A stretch of 64,000 bases of DNA. Origin: Euonymus europaeus (taxonomy: Eukaryota > Streptophyta > Magnoliopsida > Celastrales > Celastraceae). Within the stretch, counting starts at the first letter, position 1, and the number at the start of each line of letters is the position of its first letter. Both the position numbers and the translations under genes were made by a program. Location: NCBI GenBank assembly GCA_963580455.1, contig OY756958.1:7452501-7516500 (forward strand). The letters run 5' to 3'. Of this stretch, positions 10,806-22,452 are shown one piece after another. The notes below the pieces were generated by a model that saw only the letters and a list, made by a program, of their open reading frames with translations, did not search any database and was not told the origin of the DNA.

Positions 10806-11436
10806 TGGATCCGAGGGCTAGCACAATGAACTTAAATGTAATTCCGAATTTGATATCACAAGAGGATATATGTTCTCTCAATGCTAATACTTTCAGTCAC
10901 AATAATCTTCTATCCGATGATTCTGAAGATGAAAATGAGATCTTGGAGAATGATGATGATGATAACGAAGGTGATCATTTTCTTAATTATATGGGCCGGG
11001 GCCTTCTACATTCTCACAATTTTAGAGCAGTATAAACGCAAGACCTTCAACATTCTTATAGTTTTAGAGCAGTATGGACGCGGGGACATATGCTCACTAT
11101 ATGGAGCCTTTAGCTCCAGCATTTATAGATGTTAGCTGGGTCAATCAAGCTGTGGATAGTCAGTGGGTGCAACAACAAGTTAAACTCCAAAATACAAATG
11201 AGAAGGCAGAACTAATTTATGTAGTGAAGATGTACCACAATGAAGCACATGCGCAATATAAAGTAACACACTCTGATCCTGGTCGTCTTATCCTAAAGTG
11301 CAGAAAGGAGGTGGCTGTAACTGGAAATGTACTACATCAATGCCCGAGAGGCATGATTTCTTTAGGATTGCGAGACTATAACCTCCTCATACTTGTTCAA
11401 ATCCTATTATAAATTGGGACCATGAAAACAAAACAT
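10806..11436 (+). pseudogene. MuDR-type MULE transposase, N-terminal fragment
   Basis: The frame from the ATG at 10806 encodes an acidic segment (DDSEDENEILENDDDDNEGD). The region to about 11412 encodes ELIYVVKMYHNEAHAQYKV, RLILKC and CP, matching the layout of the N-terminal DNA-binding domain of plant MuDR transposases. A shifted frame then continues with PPHTCSNPIINWDHEN up to about 11436, the Cys/His part of the same domain. Stops and shifts lie near 11035 and 11330-11370. The DDE catalytic domain is absent. Its relation to the TIR element just to the left is unknown. Confidence 0.6.
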
Positions 11437-11439
11437 TCA

Positions 11440-12104
11440 GTCAAAAACCTAACCCAATATATGAGTTTCTTCCTGCACATGAAAACAAAACTTACTTCGT
11501 TTTGTTTTACAGAGTTGTGTAGGCAGTCACTCTGTCACTTCTGTAACTATGTCTGACGAAAAAATCAGCATTCCAAATTCTGGGATGTCAAAGATCACTA
11601 TGGTGGTCTCCGATGTCCTGTTAGGTGGTCCAAACATTAACATTCATGTATGACCCGATTAATAGAGAGGGAGGAGACTCACCAAGTTTTGCCATGTTTT
11701 CGGCAACGTAGTAACACCAATCATCTCCACTCAAGTCTGAGCCCTCCAAGGTAACTAGTTCATAATCAGAAAATAGAACAACATTCGTCAATGTTTCTAC
11801 AATCCATTCAAAACTTCAAGAGAGAATAGGTATGAAAACCTTACTTATTGTCATCGTCGGCGACCCAACAACGAGCGGTACCGTCTCCATTGATCATGGA
11901 GATGTGGTTGCTAGGAACAACAATTGATTCACTAAGGTTTAGGGAAAATACAACTAGGTATTTTTTAAGGAACAAGATTAGGAATAAAATCCTAATTAAG
12001 GCTTTCCTATAATCCCTCCATTACTAATTAATTCCTTTAATTTTTGATTTAATTATTGTCCAAAATTAAAATTCAAAATCACCTCTAAAATTGCGGGTTT
12101 TACA
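11440..12104 (-). mobile_element. Chromovirus LTR, copy 1 (3' LTR, - strand)
   Basis: On the - strand it starts TGTAAAACCCGCAATTTTAG at 12104, directly after a purine tract (GGAGGGTAGA) and the end of a chromodomain frame. That order marks it as a 3' LTR. It aligns along its length with 21610-22273 (shared ATATATGAGTTTCTT, TTTTACAGAGTTGTG, GATCACTATGGTGGTCTCCG, AAGAGAGAATAGGTA). Its outer end near 11440 abuts the MULE fragment and looks truncated. Confidence 0.7.
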
Positions 12105-12330
12105 ATCTACCCTCCTTAGAGAGAATTTCATCCTTGAAATTTAAGTCATACCAATAGTGTCAAAAAGTGTTGGGTGCTTATTCCTTATCTTCGACTCTAG
12201 CTCCCATGTGGCCTCCTCCAAGCTATGGTGCTGCCAACATGCCTTTACAAATGAAGTGGTATTTCCTCACAAGGTCTTCTTCCTTTTGAACAACTAACAC
12301 CTATTTCTTCATCTCTTGTTCAATCTACAG
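12105..12330 (-). pseudogene. Chromovirus integrase C-terminus/chromodomain end
   Basis: The - strand frame reads QHHSLEEATWELESKIRNKH and PTLFDTIGMT to a stop at about 12147. It is the usual chromodomain-derived end of Tekay/Del-type chromovirus polyproteins, just before polypurine tract and LTR. Upstream residues (NTTSFVKACW) fit the preceding chromodomain strand. Homology ends near 12330, where a + strand Athila-like frame begins. The chromodomain would target integration to heterochromatin; here only its last ~55 residues remain. Confidence 0.75.
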
Positions 12331-12344
12331 TTACAGCACCAAAG

Positions 12345-13860
12345 TTGGAGTTAAAGCAACTGTCCAGCCATCTCAAATACATCTATTTGGGAGAAAATGA
12401 CACTCTACCAGTTATAGTGGCAGCAAGCTTAAGTTTAGGGGAAGAGGAAAAGCTGAGTCGCATTTTAAGAAGGCACAAAACAGCTATAGGGTGGACAATT
12501 GCTGACATTCGAGGAATTAGTCCAGCAAGATGTATGCACCAAATTCTGTTAGAGAAATATGCTAAGCCTTCTAGAGAAGCACAAAGGCATTTAAACCCCC
12601 ACATGAAGGATGTTGTTAAATCTGAAATTTTAAAATTGTTGGATGTGGGAGCGATTTATCCTATACCAGATAGAAAATGGGTGAGTCCTATTCATGCGGT
12701 GCCAAAGAAGAGTGGCATAAGTGTGATCCAGAATGAAAATAATGAGTTGATGCCAACAAGGATGACCACGGGTTGGCGAGTTTGTATTGATTATCGGAAG
12801 CTCAATGTTGCAACATAGAAAGATCATTTTCCCTTGTTATTTATTGATCAGATGTTGGAATGACTAGCTGGGCACATTCATTATTGCCTCTTGGATGGGT
12901 ACAATGGTTACAATCAGATTGCTATTACACCAAAAGATTAGGCAAAGACTGCATTTACATGCCCCTATGGTACATTTGCTTATCGGAGGATACCTTTTGG
13001 GTTTTGTAATGCTCCAGCCACATTTCAGTATTGCATGCTAAGTATCTTTTCTGACGTGGTGGAGAAATTTATGGAAGTTTTCATGGATGAGTTTATCTTA
13101 TTTGGTCTGATTTTGAGGAATGTATTGAACAATTACGAGTAGTTTTGGAATGATGTGAGGAAACCAACCTTGTCCTGAATTGGGAAAAATGTCATTTTAT
13201 GGTAAATGAAGGTATTTTTTTGGGTAACTGATCTCCAGCAGAGGCATTGAGGTTGATAAGGCCAAGATTGATATTATTTCTAAATTGCCAAGTCCAAAAA
13301 CTGTTAATGGAGTGCAAGTTTTTTTGGGCATGTGGAGTTTTATCGGCGATTCATTAAAGATTTTTCATCAAAGCCCTTGTGTGCTTTATTGATGAAGGAG
13401 GTTGAGTTTGTGTGGAATGAGGATTGTCAGGTAGCTTTTGAGAGTCTCAAAGAAGCTCTTATTTCAGCACCTATTATGTGCATGCCAGATTGGGAATTTC
13501 CTTTTGAATTGATTTGCGATGTAAGTGATTATTCTTTGGGGGCTGTCTTGGGCCAACGAAAAGACAAGATATCATATGTTATTTACTATGCATCTTACAC
13601 TTTAAATGATGCTCAGCTGAACTATTCCACGACAGAGAAAGAGCTGTCGGTTATTATTTTTGCTCTTGAGAAATTCAGATCTTATTTGGTTGGGTCTCGA
13701 GTGATTGTATACACTGATCACACAGCCTAGTGATATTTGATGACAAAGAAGGATGTCAAGCCAAGACTCATACGTTGGGTGCTCCTTTTGTAAGAGTTTG
13801 ACTTGGAAATCAAGGACAAAATGGGAGTGGAAAATGTGGTGGCTGATCATTTATCTCAGC
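12345..13860 (+). pseudogene. Athila-like reverse transcriptase and RNase H
   Basis: The frame from 12345 reads LPVIVAASLS, KTAIGWTIADIRGISPARCM, HLNPHMKDVVKSEILKLLD, WVSPIHAVPKKSGISV and GWRVCIDYRKLN, a strong Athila/Tat match. It stops at 12818 and the RT core continues with FTCPYGTFAYRRIPFG and CNAPATFQ. At the catalytic site the bases at about 13079-13090 encode Phe-Met-Asp-Glu where the family has Phe-Met-Asp-Asp. RNase H (13332-13730) has EFYRRFIKDFS, WNEDCQ, LICDVSDYSLGAVLGQ, TTEKELSVI and VIVYTDH, then a stop at 13730. Several further stops and shifts lie at 12840-13330. Confidence 0.9.
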
Positions 13861-14099
13861 TGATATATGAAAGTGAACATGACGAGCTGCCTTTGGTTGA
13901 ATCTTTCCCAATTAAACAACTTCTTGTTGTTACTGAAATTCCTTGGCATGCTGACATCGTAAATTATCTTGTGACTAAATCTTTTTCATCAGATCTTTTT
14001 TATCAGAATAGGAAATGGATCATGTCAAGAGCTAGGGATTATATCTGGGATGACCCGTATTTATTTAAGATTTTCCTGGACCAAATTATTCGTAAGTGT

Positions 14100-15081
14100 G
14101 TTCCTCCATCTGAGTAGTTGAACATTATGAAGCATTGTCACTCCTATACTTGTGGCGGACATTTTGGAACCAAGAAAACAGCCCTTAAGGTATTTCACTC
14201 AGGATTTTATTGGCCCACTATTTTTAAAGATGTTTTGCTCTTTTGTAAGAGTTGTGATCGGTGCCAACGGACTTGAAATATACCAGCTCATGACCAAATG
14301 CCATTAACCAATATTCAGGTCATTGAACTCTTTGACGTATGGGGTATAGACTTTTTGGGTCCTTTCCCTTCCTCTTTTGGCTTTGAATATATTTTGGTGG
14401 GTGTTGATTATGTGTCAAAATGGGTTGAGGTTGTCCCCTCTCATACTAATGATCAACGAGTTGTTGTGAAGTTTTTGCAAGATAATATATTTGCCTGCTT
14501 TGGGACACCAATAGCCATTATCAGTGATGGGGGCAGTAACTTCAACAACTATCCTTGTGCTGCTTTGAATAAGAAGTATGGGATCGCCCACCGATTTGGT
14601 ACTCCTTACCATCCGCAGACTAGTGGGCAAGTGGAAGTAAGCAATCGAGAGATTAAAGCTATTTTGGAGAAGGCGGTGAATCCTAACCGTAAAGACTGGT
14701 TTTTGTGTCTTAATGATGTACCGAACTACTTTCAAAACACCCATTGGGATGTCTCCATTCAGACTAGTGTATGGGAAGGAATGCCATTTACTTGTGGAGT
14801 TGGAGCACCGAGCATATTGGGCTATAAAGAAATTCAACTTTGACATGAAAGAAGCTGGCTACTGGTATCGTATTCAGTTGAATGAATTAGAGGAGTTGCG
14901 TCATGAAGCTTATGAGAATGCAAAGTTGTACAAGGAGTGTTCAAAGAAATACCATGATCGCCAACTGTTGCGGAAAGAGTTTTCTCCAGGATAAAAGGTT
15001 CTTGTTTACAATTCACAGCTGCATTTGTTTCCAAAAAGCTGAAGTCTCGCTGGCATGGTCCTTATTTGGTGACAACTGTGT
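14100..15081 (+). pseudogene. Athila-like integrase
   Basis: A zinc-binding HHCC module (HFGTKKTALKVFHSGFYWP, then CKSCDRCQRT) is followed by the catalytic core: first Asp in [14 protein letters not shown], second in [10 protein letters not shown], Glu in [14 protein letters not shown]. The frame 14298-14843 covers the core. It shifts into 14713-14994 ([18 protein letters not shown], then a basic coiled stretch), hits a stop at about 14992, and runs on as SRWHGPYLVTTV to 15081. There a solo LTR interrupts it. The remaining C-terminus resumes at 17249. Confidence 0.9.
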
Positions 15082-15086
15082 ACCCT

Positions 15087-17243
15087 TGTAATACCATGAC
15101 CCAAAAATATCAAAGGAAAAAAAAAATAATCATCATAATAATAGTAACGTTAGATGATAAATTTAGATTTGCAGGAGTGGGTTAGTAATTAATAAAATAT
15201 AATAAAATAAAATAAAATACATATATAATTACTTAAAGAGATATATATATTATAAATATAATAAAAAAATTTGGACCACTTTCGGTGGTCAAATACTTGA
15301 CCACCGAAAGTGGCCATGTGAATGGCCTAATGGCCATTCATTGTAATTAAAAAAAAAGAATTGGTGGAATGTTGCTGGCGTGGCCAGCAACATTCCACAC
15401 AAAAGAATTAAAAGAAGCAGAAGCTTCTTTACGAGACAGAGAAGCCGAGTGAGCGAGAGAAAAGGGGGAAGGAAGAGAGAAGGGGAAGAAACTTGATCTT
15501 GTGGGAAGATTCAAGTTGGATTTAGTAAGATTAAGAGTGCCTAGCAAATTGCAACAGGATTTGTGGAGTTAAGGTAAGATTTTTTTCTTGTTTTGGTAAG
15601 TTTTTCCAATTTTGCCAAAAGTTAGGTTTTTGTTTAGAATTGTTGGAATTTTTGATTAATTGATTTAGAGGCTTTAGGAAGTTGATTTTATACATGATTG
15701 TGGTTGTATAACTAGGTTCTATTGTTGATTTGGAGTGAAAACTAGATTGGGTGGATATTCAAGCTTTTGGAGGAAATTCCTAGAGAGAGAAGGTAAATCC
15801 TTGAGTTTTGTGAGATAATTGTTATTTTATGAGAAATGTGATGTTAATAATGCGTTATTATGACGTGAGTTTTGATTTTTGCCAAATATTAGGCTTGGAA
15901 CCGAAACCCTAGGTTTTGAGAAAAATTTCATAAGCGCAATTGCTTGGAATCGAGGTAGGGGATTCTAGCCCAATCTTGCGATTATTTCTTGTTATCTAAA
16001 AAGCGTTTTTTAATCTTCATTGTTATTCATATTTGTGTTTTTCTTTATTTTCTCCATAAGGAAAAACGAACCTAGGATTATTCTTGAATTTTCCTAAAAT
16101 GTTAGTTTGCATTCCCGGTTGATTGCTTGGTCTTATAACAAGCATGTATGGTTCTTATTAATGCATCATGACTAGTTAAATATATAACTAGGATTCATTT
16201 ATTGCTATATTAATTCATGGCATGACATTAGTGCATTAGAGCCACATGGAAGTGCGAGTATGGATTCGTGACTTCCGTAGGTTGTGTGAACGTCATATGG
16301 GAGGAGGGTTGTGGAACCTCGGCTTGGTTGCAATCGAATGACTCCCATATGAGGACATACTGAGATTCCGATGAATCGGTTCAGGGAACCCGAGTCAGTA
16401 TGGATAAGACTGGTGTCTTGTAATTGGTCATGGTTTCCTTATTGAGTCGTATGATGGCAGTGTTCACCGATATCGATGTGTGGGGATGGATGCCGAGGCG
16501 TCGTCCCATTGGGACTCACGGTAGGAAACGAGACCACGGTTTGACAAGTATTTGTTATGGTGGTTCATAGTCTTGGCATGTTGCTGCATTGACTTACCTT
16601 TTTAATTCAGCTATTATATTTTGTTATCCTCTTTGCCCCTATTGATCCATTGCTCACCCTTTATTTTCTTTTCTTTCCACACAGGCGACATTGGTACGGA
16701 TACCGGCACTGCGGATCTGTAGGAGGTGGAATGACATGGTGCCACCTGGAGACACTAGGATGGGTTAGAATAAATAATTAACTTTCTTTATTATGTTTGA
16801 TATTATATGTACGAATTGATGATTGTGTATGTTGGCTACATTTGTGAACACATTGACAGTGTGTGGATGGTACGGATAGGAGGGTGCCTTGTGATAGGAC
16901 TCCTGTACCTGGATGTGAACCTTATGGTTACATTGCATGTATGATGATTATGTTTATTTATGTATTGCGGATGCATGTTGTAGATGGCCTGAGGCCCTGC
17001 CTAGGATTGTGGTTGCTTGTGATGTGATGGCTGGAGGCCTAATATATTTGTTGAGTATGTGCTGCGTATTTCAGGTGGGCATTCTCCGATATACGGGGAG
17101 ATGCTGCAAAATTTCGATAGAAATTTATGGATTGAGTTTGGAGAAATTAAGATTAAATATATTTGTGATATTGTGGAGGTTTAATAGCTTATAGATATTG
17201 AATTAAGGTTAAACAGTAGCGCCTTAAGGGTCGGGGCATTACA
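15087..17243 (+). mobile_element. Solo LTR of a Tekay-type chromovirus
   Basis: It begins TGTAATACCATGACCC and ends GGGTCGGGGCATTACA, so the ends are TG...CA with complementary terminal bases. ACCCT lies immediately on both sides (15082-15086 and 17244-17248), a perfect 5-bp target duplication. The interrupted integrase frame continues on the right. No primer-binding site, polypurine tract or coding frame lies inside, so this is one 2157-bp LTR left by LTR-LTR recombination. The sequence GCTCACCC..CACACAGGCGACATTGG near 16650-16695 and the terminal GGGTC..TTACA recur in the LTR at 33514-34440. The first ~0.98 kb matches 61266-62224. Confidence 0.9.
15276..15398. repeat. Cluster of three perfect hairpins in the LTR
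   Basis: Hairpin 1: 15276-15292 pairs with 15297-15313 (17 bp, 4-base loop). Hairpin 2: 15320-15327 pairs with 15332-15339 (8 bp, 4-base loop). Hairpin 3: 15364-15378 pairs with 15384-15398 (15 bp, 5-base loop). All stems are perfect. The related LTR at 61266 keeps palindromic versions at the matching places with different bases. Confidence 0.9.
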
Positions 17244-17248
17244 ACCCT

Positions 17249-17383
17249 CACGGCGCTCTGGAGCTGCAGTGCCTTGACACTGGTCATACATTTAAAGTTA
17301 ATGGCCATCGTGTGAAGCTCTATTGGGAATCAGTCCCTATCACTCTTGAGGAAGATCTTCGCCTTGATACACCTTTTGTATAG
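17249..17383 (+). pseudogene. Athila-like integrase C-terminus, after the solo LTR
   Basis: The frame reads PHGALELQCL, GHTFKVNGHRVKLYWES and a stop TAG at 17381. It is the expected Athila/Tat integrase tail and continues the frame broken at 15081. Downstream (17530-17570) is the GAGGACAATGTCAATTTCAG / TTTGGGGGAGG phrase that usually follows integrase in this clade. Confidence 0.85.
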
Positions 17384-18317
17384 CTTTCTTCGTGGCTATG
17401 TCCAGCTGAGGATGTTAAATCCAGTACATTATGAGATGGAGCATTTTTCTTCCAGTACTTCATCAGCTAAGTCTCCTACCCAATTTTGTTCATACATTTT
17501 GTAGTCTTCGATGTATTGCTTTTACCTTCTCCATTGAGGACAATGTCAATTTCAGTTTGGGGGAGGGTGTTTATTCTCTTTTTCTAAGTTTTGGCAGGCT
17601 GGTTGTTGTTTATCTTGAATGTGTAAGATTGAAATTGCAACTTGCTGTGAGATGATTTGTATGAAGCTTTTGCCTTCTTGTGCATGTCACTTAAGCATCT
17701 GAACATTTAGTGAGCAGCCTGCAGATTTGTGTGCTATAAGTCCATTACTCTGATTGCTAGAACTTGCATTAGATCAACTGAGTAATATGCCATGCTTTGT
17801 TATGATGAGATGATGAAAAGCTGCAATTATTTTCTGAGACTCTCTGTTATGATAAACCTTTCTTTGCTAAAGCCAAAAATTTACCCTAGCTCCTACCCTT
17901 TTAGTTTGTTGTGGATAACCATGTGTTTAAAGGGTGAGAATATTTAACCAACATGATGTTTCAGTTGGGGTATTGAGGTTTAAGTATATTGTGTGGAGTG
18001 ATAAGTTCTGGTACATGGTAGAAATTTGCAGCTACAAAGTGTGTAAAGTGCAAGAAAGTTGTGACCTTTTTGCAGCCACATAAAGAAGGTGGTGACCATT
18101 TCACTGTGCAGGGCGAAGCGGTGCCGTTTTATTTATTTTTTTTAAACAAAAAAAGAGAAAAGAAACAAATTGCAGCCTTTGTGCAGTCACCAATCTGGGA
18201 TATTATAGAAGCACAGGATGGGGACCACTTAAACCCTAGCCGCCACATAAGTCTCACCTTTCTTTTTGAACAACGGTTGCTTTCGTCCAAATTAGTGAAA
18301 TTACAAGTCCGGCCACC

Positions 18318-19495
18318 ATGGCGACAAGAAAATCTAAGCGAAGGAGCGGACTTTGAAAGGGAAAACACCCATAGCTGAAGATTCAAGCTCGCAACTGCAA
18401 GAGGAAGCAACCATTGAGAGGTACATCTTGCCTAAGGCAACTGAGGAATATGAGGCAATCTGGAAAGAGAGAGGTCTCCACGTTGAGAGCCATATGGTGA
18501 TGAAGGACTTCGAATAGGTGTGTTGGTATGGTATATTTGAAGAGCAATGGTGGGTTTCAAAAAGTAGTGTTGTAGGTGTAGCCAATACACAAATTGTGCA
18601 TGAGTTCTATGCGAATTTGATAGTAAATGATAATCATTGTGAAGCCTATATGAGGGGGCGAAAATTCCTTTTCAACCCTAGGCGTGTGTGACTAGCATTG
18701 TCTCTGCCACCCCCTGTTCGCAAGCCTGAGTATAGGTTTTATGAATTTGGGTCTGCTGAATCTGAGATTGTGTGGCTAGCTTGGTCGACTGTTGTAATCA
18801 GTCTTACTGATGGGAACATGACTGATTTTGACAAGACTGTGATAGCTTATGTTGATTTACTGCAGCTTTATAGGTTGTTAGCTCAGATAATGACTCGTAA
18901 TGTTATTCATGTCACTTATTTGTCAACTGTAAATGCCAAGACTTGCTATCTGACGTATGCAATTGCATGTCGGCTGAATTTCTGTATGGGAGGCACTATT
19001 TATGACCACATTGTTAAAGTGAAAGAAGGAAAGTTAAGCGGCTAGGTGTTACCATTTGGGGTGTTGATAACTAAGATATGCTTGGAAGAGGGAGTGTTTG
19101 TTGAGGCAGGAGATGAGATGATGAAGAAAATAGCTCCTTTCACTAAGTCTTGGTGGGATATGAGTGAGGCCAAGCTGGTGGGGCTGCAACAAAAAGCTAG
19201 AGGGGGTTCACAGATTCAAGAAGATGAGATTGAGGACGAGAGTAGAATCAATAGGCTTGAAGCATTGGAGGAAAAAATTATTGATCTTTGTTTTGAAATG
19301 GAGCAAATGAGATCAGTGCAAGAGCAAATGGTTGATCGAATGGGAAAAATTGAGGCAGTCCAGGGGAGAGTGGTGTCTTACATAGTCAGAATGGAGGCCA
19401 CTTTAGAAACTGTCCAGCAGAATATTGCAACCCAAGTGCAAGCAGCTCAAGATGGTCCAGCAGGTGTGGTGTCTTCAAGAGGCTCTAGCAGATAG
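18318..19495 (+). pseudogene. Athila-type env-like ORF, interrupted
   Basis: This is the extra ORF that Athila-class elements carry downstream of pol. The candidate start ATG at 18318 sits in a strong context (CCACCATGG). The reading continues through HEFYANLIVND, AYMRGRKFLFNP, the block at 18698-19045, LPFGVLITKICLEEGV, and a C-terminal acidic coiled-coil-like segment (RLEALEEKIIDLCFEMEQMR) to the stop at 19495. Early stop TGA at about 18352, others near 18516, 18690 and 19044, and frame changes mean no protein is made. The function of these env-like proteins in plants is unproven. No signal peptide or clear membrane span is seen. Confidence 0.7.
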
Positions 19496-20043
19496 AGATG
19501 ATTTGTTTTATGTATGGATGTAGCTTTGGGGTGTAAGTGGAAAGGACTAGAGTGACTAGCATTGGATTTATCTAGGTAATGAAGGTTAGGGAATTAGGAT
19601 CATGCTGACTATTGGTTTTGTGTGTTGTTTCTTTTTGCACATGGTGTTTCTATTGTTAAAGCCTAAATGTTCTGTAGTTCTTTTGATTTTTTGAGCATTG
19701 TTTGGTTTAAGGAGGCTTGATTGACATGCAAGCCTATGATAACTGGTATGGACTTAAATGAGAGTAAACACAACCCAATAAACACATGAGTGACAAACCC
19801 GATTATGAGAAAATCCTGGTGAGGTTGTGTGGATGTGGCTTGTGCTATGGGTATTTGTGGATTACATTCTCTTAGGCAAGTTGTGATTAAAGATTTTTGG
19901 GGCACATTCTGTTATAAAATACTTCTAGTTCTGCCAAAACTTTTCTAAAATCATTGCTTTTATTGGTTGACATATAACTTTCATTTTTATCTTGTTTAGT
20001 ACAACTTGCTTGAAGACAAGCTAGAGTTAAGTTTGCGGGATTT
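19496..20043 (+). other. Athila 3' UTR and polypurine tract
   Basis: Non-coding sequence after the env-like ORF. It ends ACTTGCTTGAAGACAAGCTA and GAGTTAAGTTTGCGGGATT, a common Athila/Tat pre-LTR phrase with a degenerate purine tract just before TGTTAGG. Confidence 0.6.
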
Positions 20044-21240
20044 TGTTAGGTACAAATGCACCTATATTTTCTGGTCTTTAAATGTCTAAATTGGTAAATT
20101 TACAAGTTCAAAGTACTGCCCAAATGTATGTTTATTTGCCAGGTATTGATGTGTGCCAAATAGCTGTTTTGGAAGAAAGTTGCGACCCTTTTGAGGCTGC
20201 AAATCTGGGCAGGAAAGTGACATCAGTAAATTTGCTTATGTGACAAGTAGGGCTTACTAGTCTAAGTGTGATCTTTTTCGTGGAGTCTGAGAGGATATAA
20301 CTTACTAAAAATAGACAAAAGGAAAAACCAGACCAAAGGAAAAAAGAAAAAGCAAAAAGCAGAGAAGAGGGAAGGAGACGTGCGACCAACAAAGGGATTC
20401 AAGAAGATCCAAATCCATACCTTTCTTCAATCTGGTTTTGCTTTGGGTTTTCATTTTGTATCTAGATATGTCTATGTGTAACTAAACTCTCACTTAGCTT
20501 GGGATTGGATGGTTTCTTCTACTTAAGCTTTGTTGCAAAATTCTGTTGATGATTACACTAGGTTAATTCATGAATCTCTGAAGTTATTGTATAAATCTTA
20601 TTGTTGTGAATGTCTGATCAGCTTGATGATACATAGGAATTGTTAGTTAGGCATAAATAGCTGACTATAACCTGGTGCTTAACAAGTAACAAAACTCTGC
20701 ATAAGATCCAGATTTGGGGTTTGTGAAAACAATTAATTGGGTAATACACCATTACTTAAGGTTGTGTGTTTGTCAACTTTCTTATTCATATGTTTATCTT
20801 AGGAAATTCTTAGGGTACACTAACCAAGATTCCTCTAATAAGAAACGATTTTGGGTTGGATCAAAGCCAAGATCATTACTTAGGAAAGTTAGAATTAGGA
20901 GAGCCGAACCAAGGCCTCTTGATTGACAACATTAATCCTTTAAATTGTGTGATTGCATGTTGGAATTACGTGAGTAAGTGGTAGTAGAAGAACAAATCCA
21001 ACCCAAGTTAACCTCATCCTTATTAAAACATATAAATTAAGTTCACTTAAGTTTACCATTGATAATCTGAATTTTCTGCACTTTAATTTACTTAGTGTTA
21101 TTTAGCTTGTTTGATAATTGAAACGGTCCCTGCGGATATGATCTCATTCACCATTATATTGTTCTATGACACGTATACTTGCGGATTGGGTAAGGCCCGT
21201 CTTTATTTTATATTGCAAGTTTACTTACAATATTTTATAT
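20044..21240 (+). mobile_element. Athila-like 3' LTR
   Basis: It starts TGTTAGGTACAAATGCACC after the purine tract. Near its 3' end is GGTCCCTGCGGATATGATCTC and CACGTATACTTGCGGATTG, the conserved end of Athila/Tat-type LTRs. The exact last base is uncertain within ~21215-21245 because no second LTR is present for comparison. Sequence beyond passes into the - strand chromovirus LTR region. Confidence 0.65.
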
Positions 21241-21609
21241 CAACCACCTTGCATTTGTTAGACCATAAAAATGTGACCCCCTTAAATGAGATTTTTTAAA
21301 GTGGAGATAGTTAACCGGTGTAAACAATTATAATTGAATTTAATAATTTGAAAACGTTTTCCAAGCAAGTCAAATTTTTTTTCCAAAAGTCATTGATGCC
21401 TAAGCTATATGAATTTGATCAACCAAACTAATAAAGGAAACGAACAAGTAAAAATAGCACGAAATTCAAGGAAAGAAATACTACCTTCAAAGCAAAGAAA
21501 GGCTACGACCGAACAATAAAGGTATGAACCACACAAAATTAGTTTTATCTATGTAAAGCTTGGCCCACGTTATTGGTTTTATAATGTACCTGGGTCCACC
21601 TAAAATTTC

Positions 21610-22273
21610 GTCAAAAGCCCAACCTAATATATGAGTTTCTTTCTCCCCATGAAAACAAAACTTTCTTTGTTTTGTTTTACAGAGTTGTGGAGGTCATGAC
21701 TCGGTCACTTCTGTAACTACATCCGATGACGAAATCACCATTCCATATTCTGGGATGTCCAAGATCACTATGGTGGTCTCCGAGGTCCCGTTTGTTTGTC
21801 CAAGCATTAATATTCATGTAGGACCGATTAAAGAGAAAGGGAGAAGACTTACCAATTTTTTCCACGTTTCTGGTAACATAGTAATACAAATCGTCTTCAC
21901 TCAAGTCTTAGCCCTCTCCGATGTCACTGGTTCATAATTGGAAAATAGAACAACATTCGTTAATGGTTCTACAATCCATTCAAAACTTTCAAGAGAGAAT
22001 AGGTACAAAAAGCTTACCTATTGTCACCATCGGCGACCCAACAATGATCGGTACCATCTCCGTTGATCTTGGAGGTGTGGTTGTTGGGAACAATAATTGA
22101 TGTACTAAGGTTTAGAGAAAATACAACAAGGTATTTTTAAAGGAACAAGATTAGGTATAAAATCCTAATTAAGGATTTCCTATAATCCATTACCAATTAA
22201 TTCTCTTAATTTTTTATTTAATTTATGTCCAAAATTAGAATTCAAAATCATCTCTAAAATTGCTGGTTTTACA
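21610..22273 (-). mobile_element. Chromovirus LTR, copy 2 (- strand)
   Basis: It is homologous to 11440-12104 in the same orientation, with - strand start TGTAAAACCAGCAATTTTAG at 22273. No tRNA primer-binding sequence was found at its lower end, and related sequence may extend toward 21250. It is most simply the 5' LTR of the same - strand chromovirus whose interior was largely lost around the Athila insertion. A separate solo LTR is possible. Confidence 0.6.
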
Positions 22274-22414
22274 TCTTTAATGAGGCCTCGCTTTCATCAC
22301 ATAAGCATCATTTTCATGGATCCGCGAAAACACAATCAACTCCTAAATCAGCATTAAAAATTGAAAGATAATGACCTGCAGCACGAAATATAGTGAGCTG
22401 AGGCCCAACAAGTA

Positions 22415-22452
<38 letters not shown>

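Larger units (their letters stand above)
12336..21240 (+). mobile_element. Athila-like gypsy element, 5'-truncated
   Basis: Order along the + strand: upstream-of-RT pol, RT, RNase H, integrase, GGACAATGTCAATTTCAGTT-type post-integrase sequence, an env-like ORF, long 3' UTR, purine tract and 3' LTR. The gag, protease and 5' LTR are missing. The left junction at about 12330 lies inside the chromovirus frame. A solo LTR (15087-17243) splits the integrase C-terminus. All frames carry stops. Confidence 0.85.

Noticed and set aside
18061..18378. 105-codon + strand frame
   Set aside because: It overlaps the start of the Athila env-like ORF in another frame and shows no family features.
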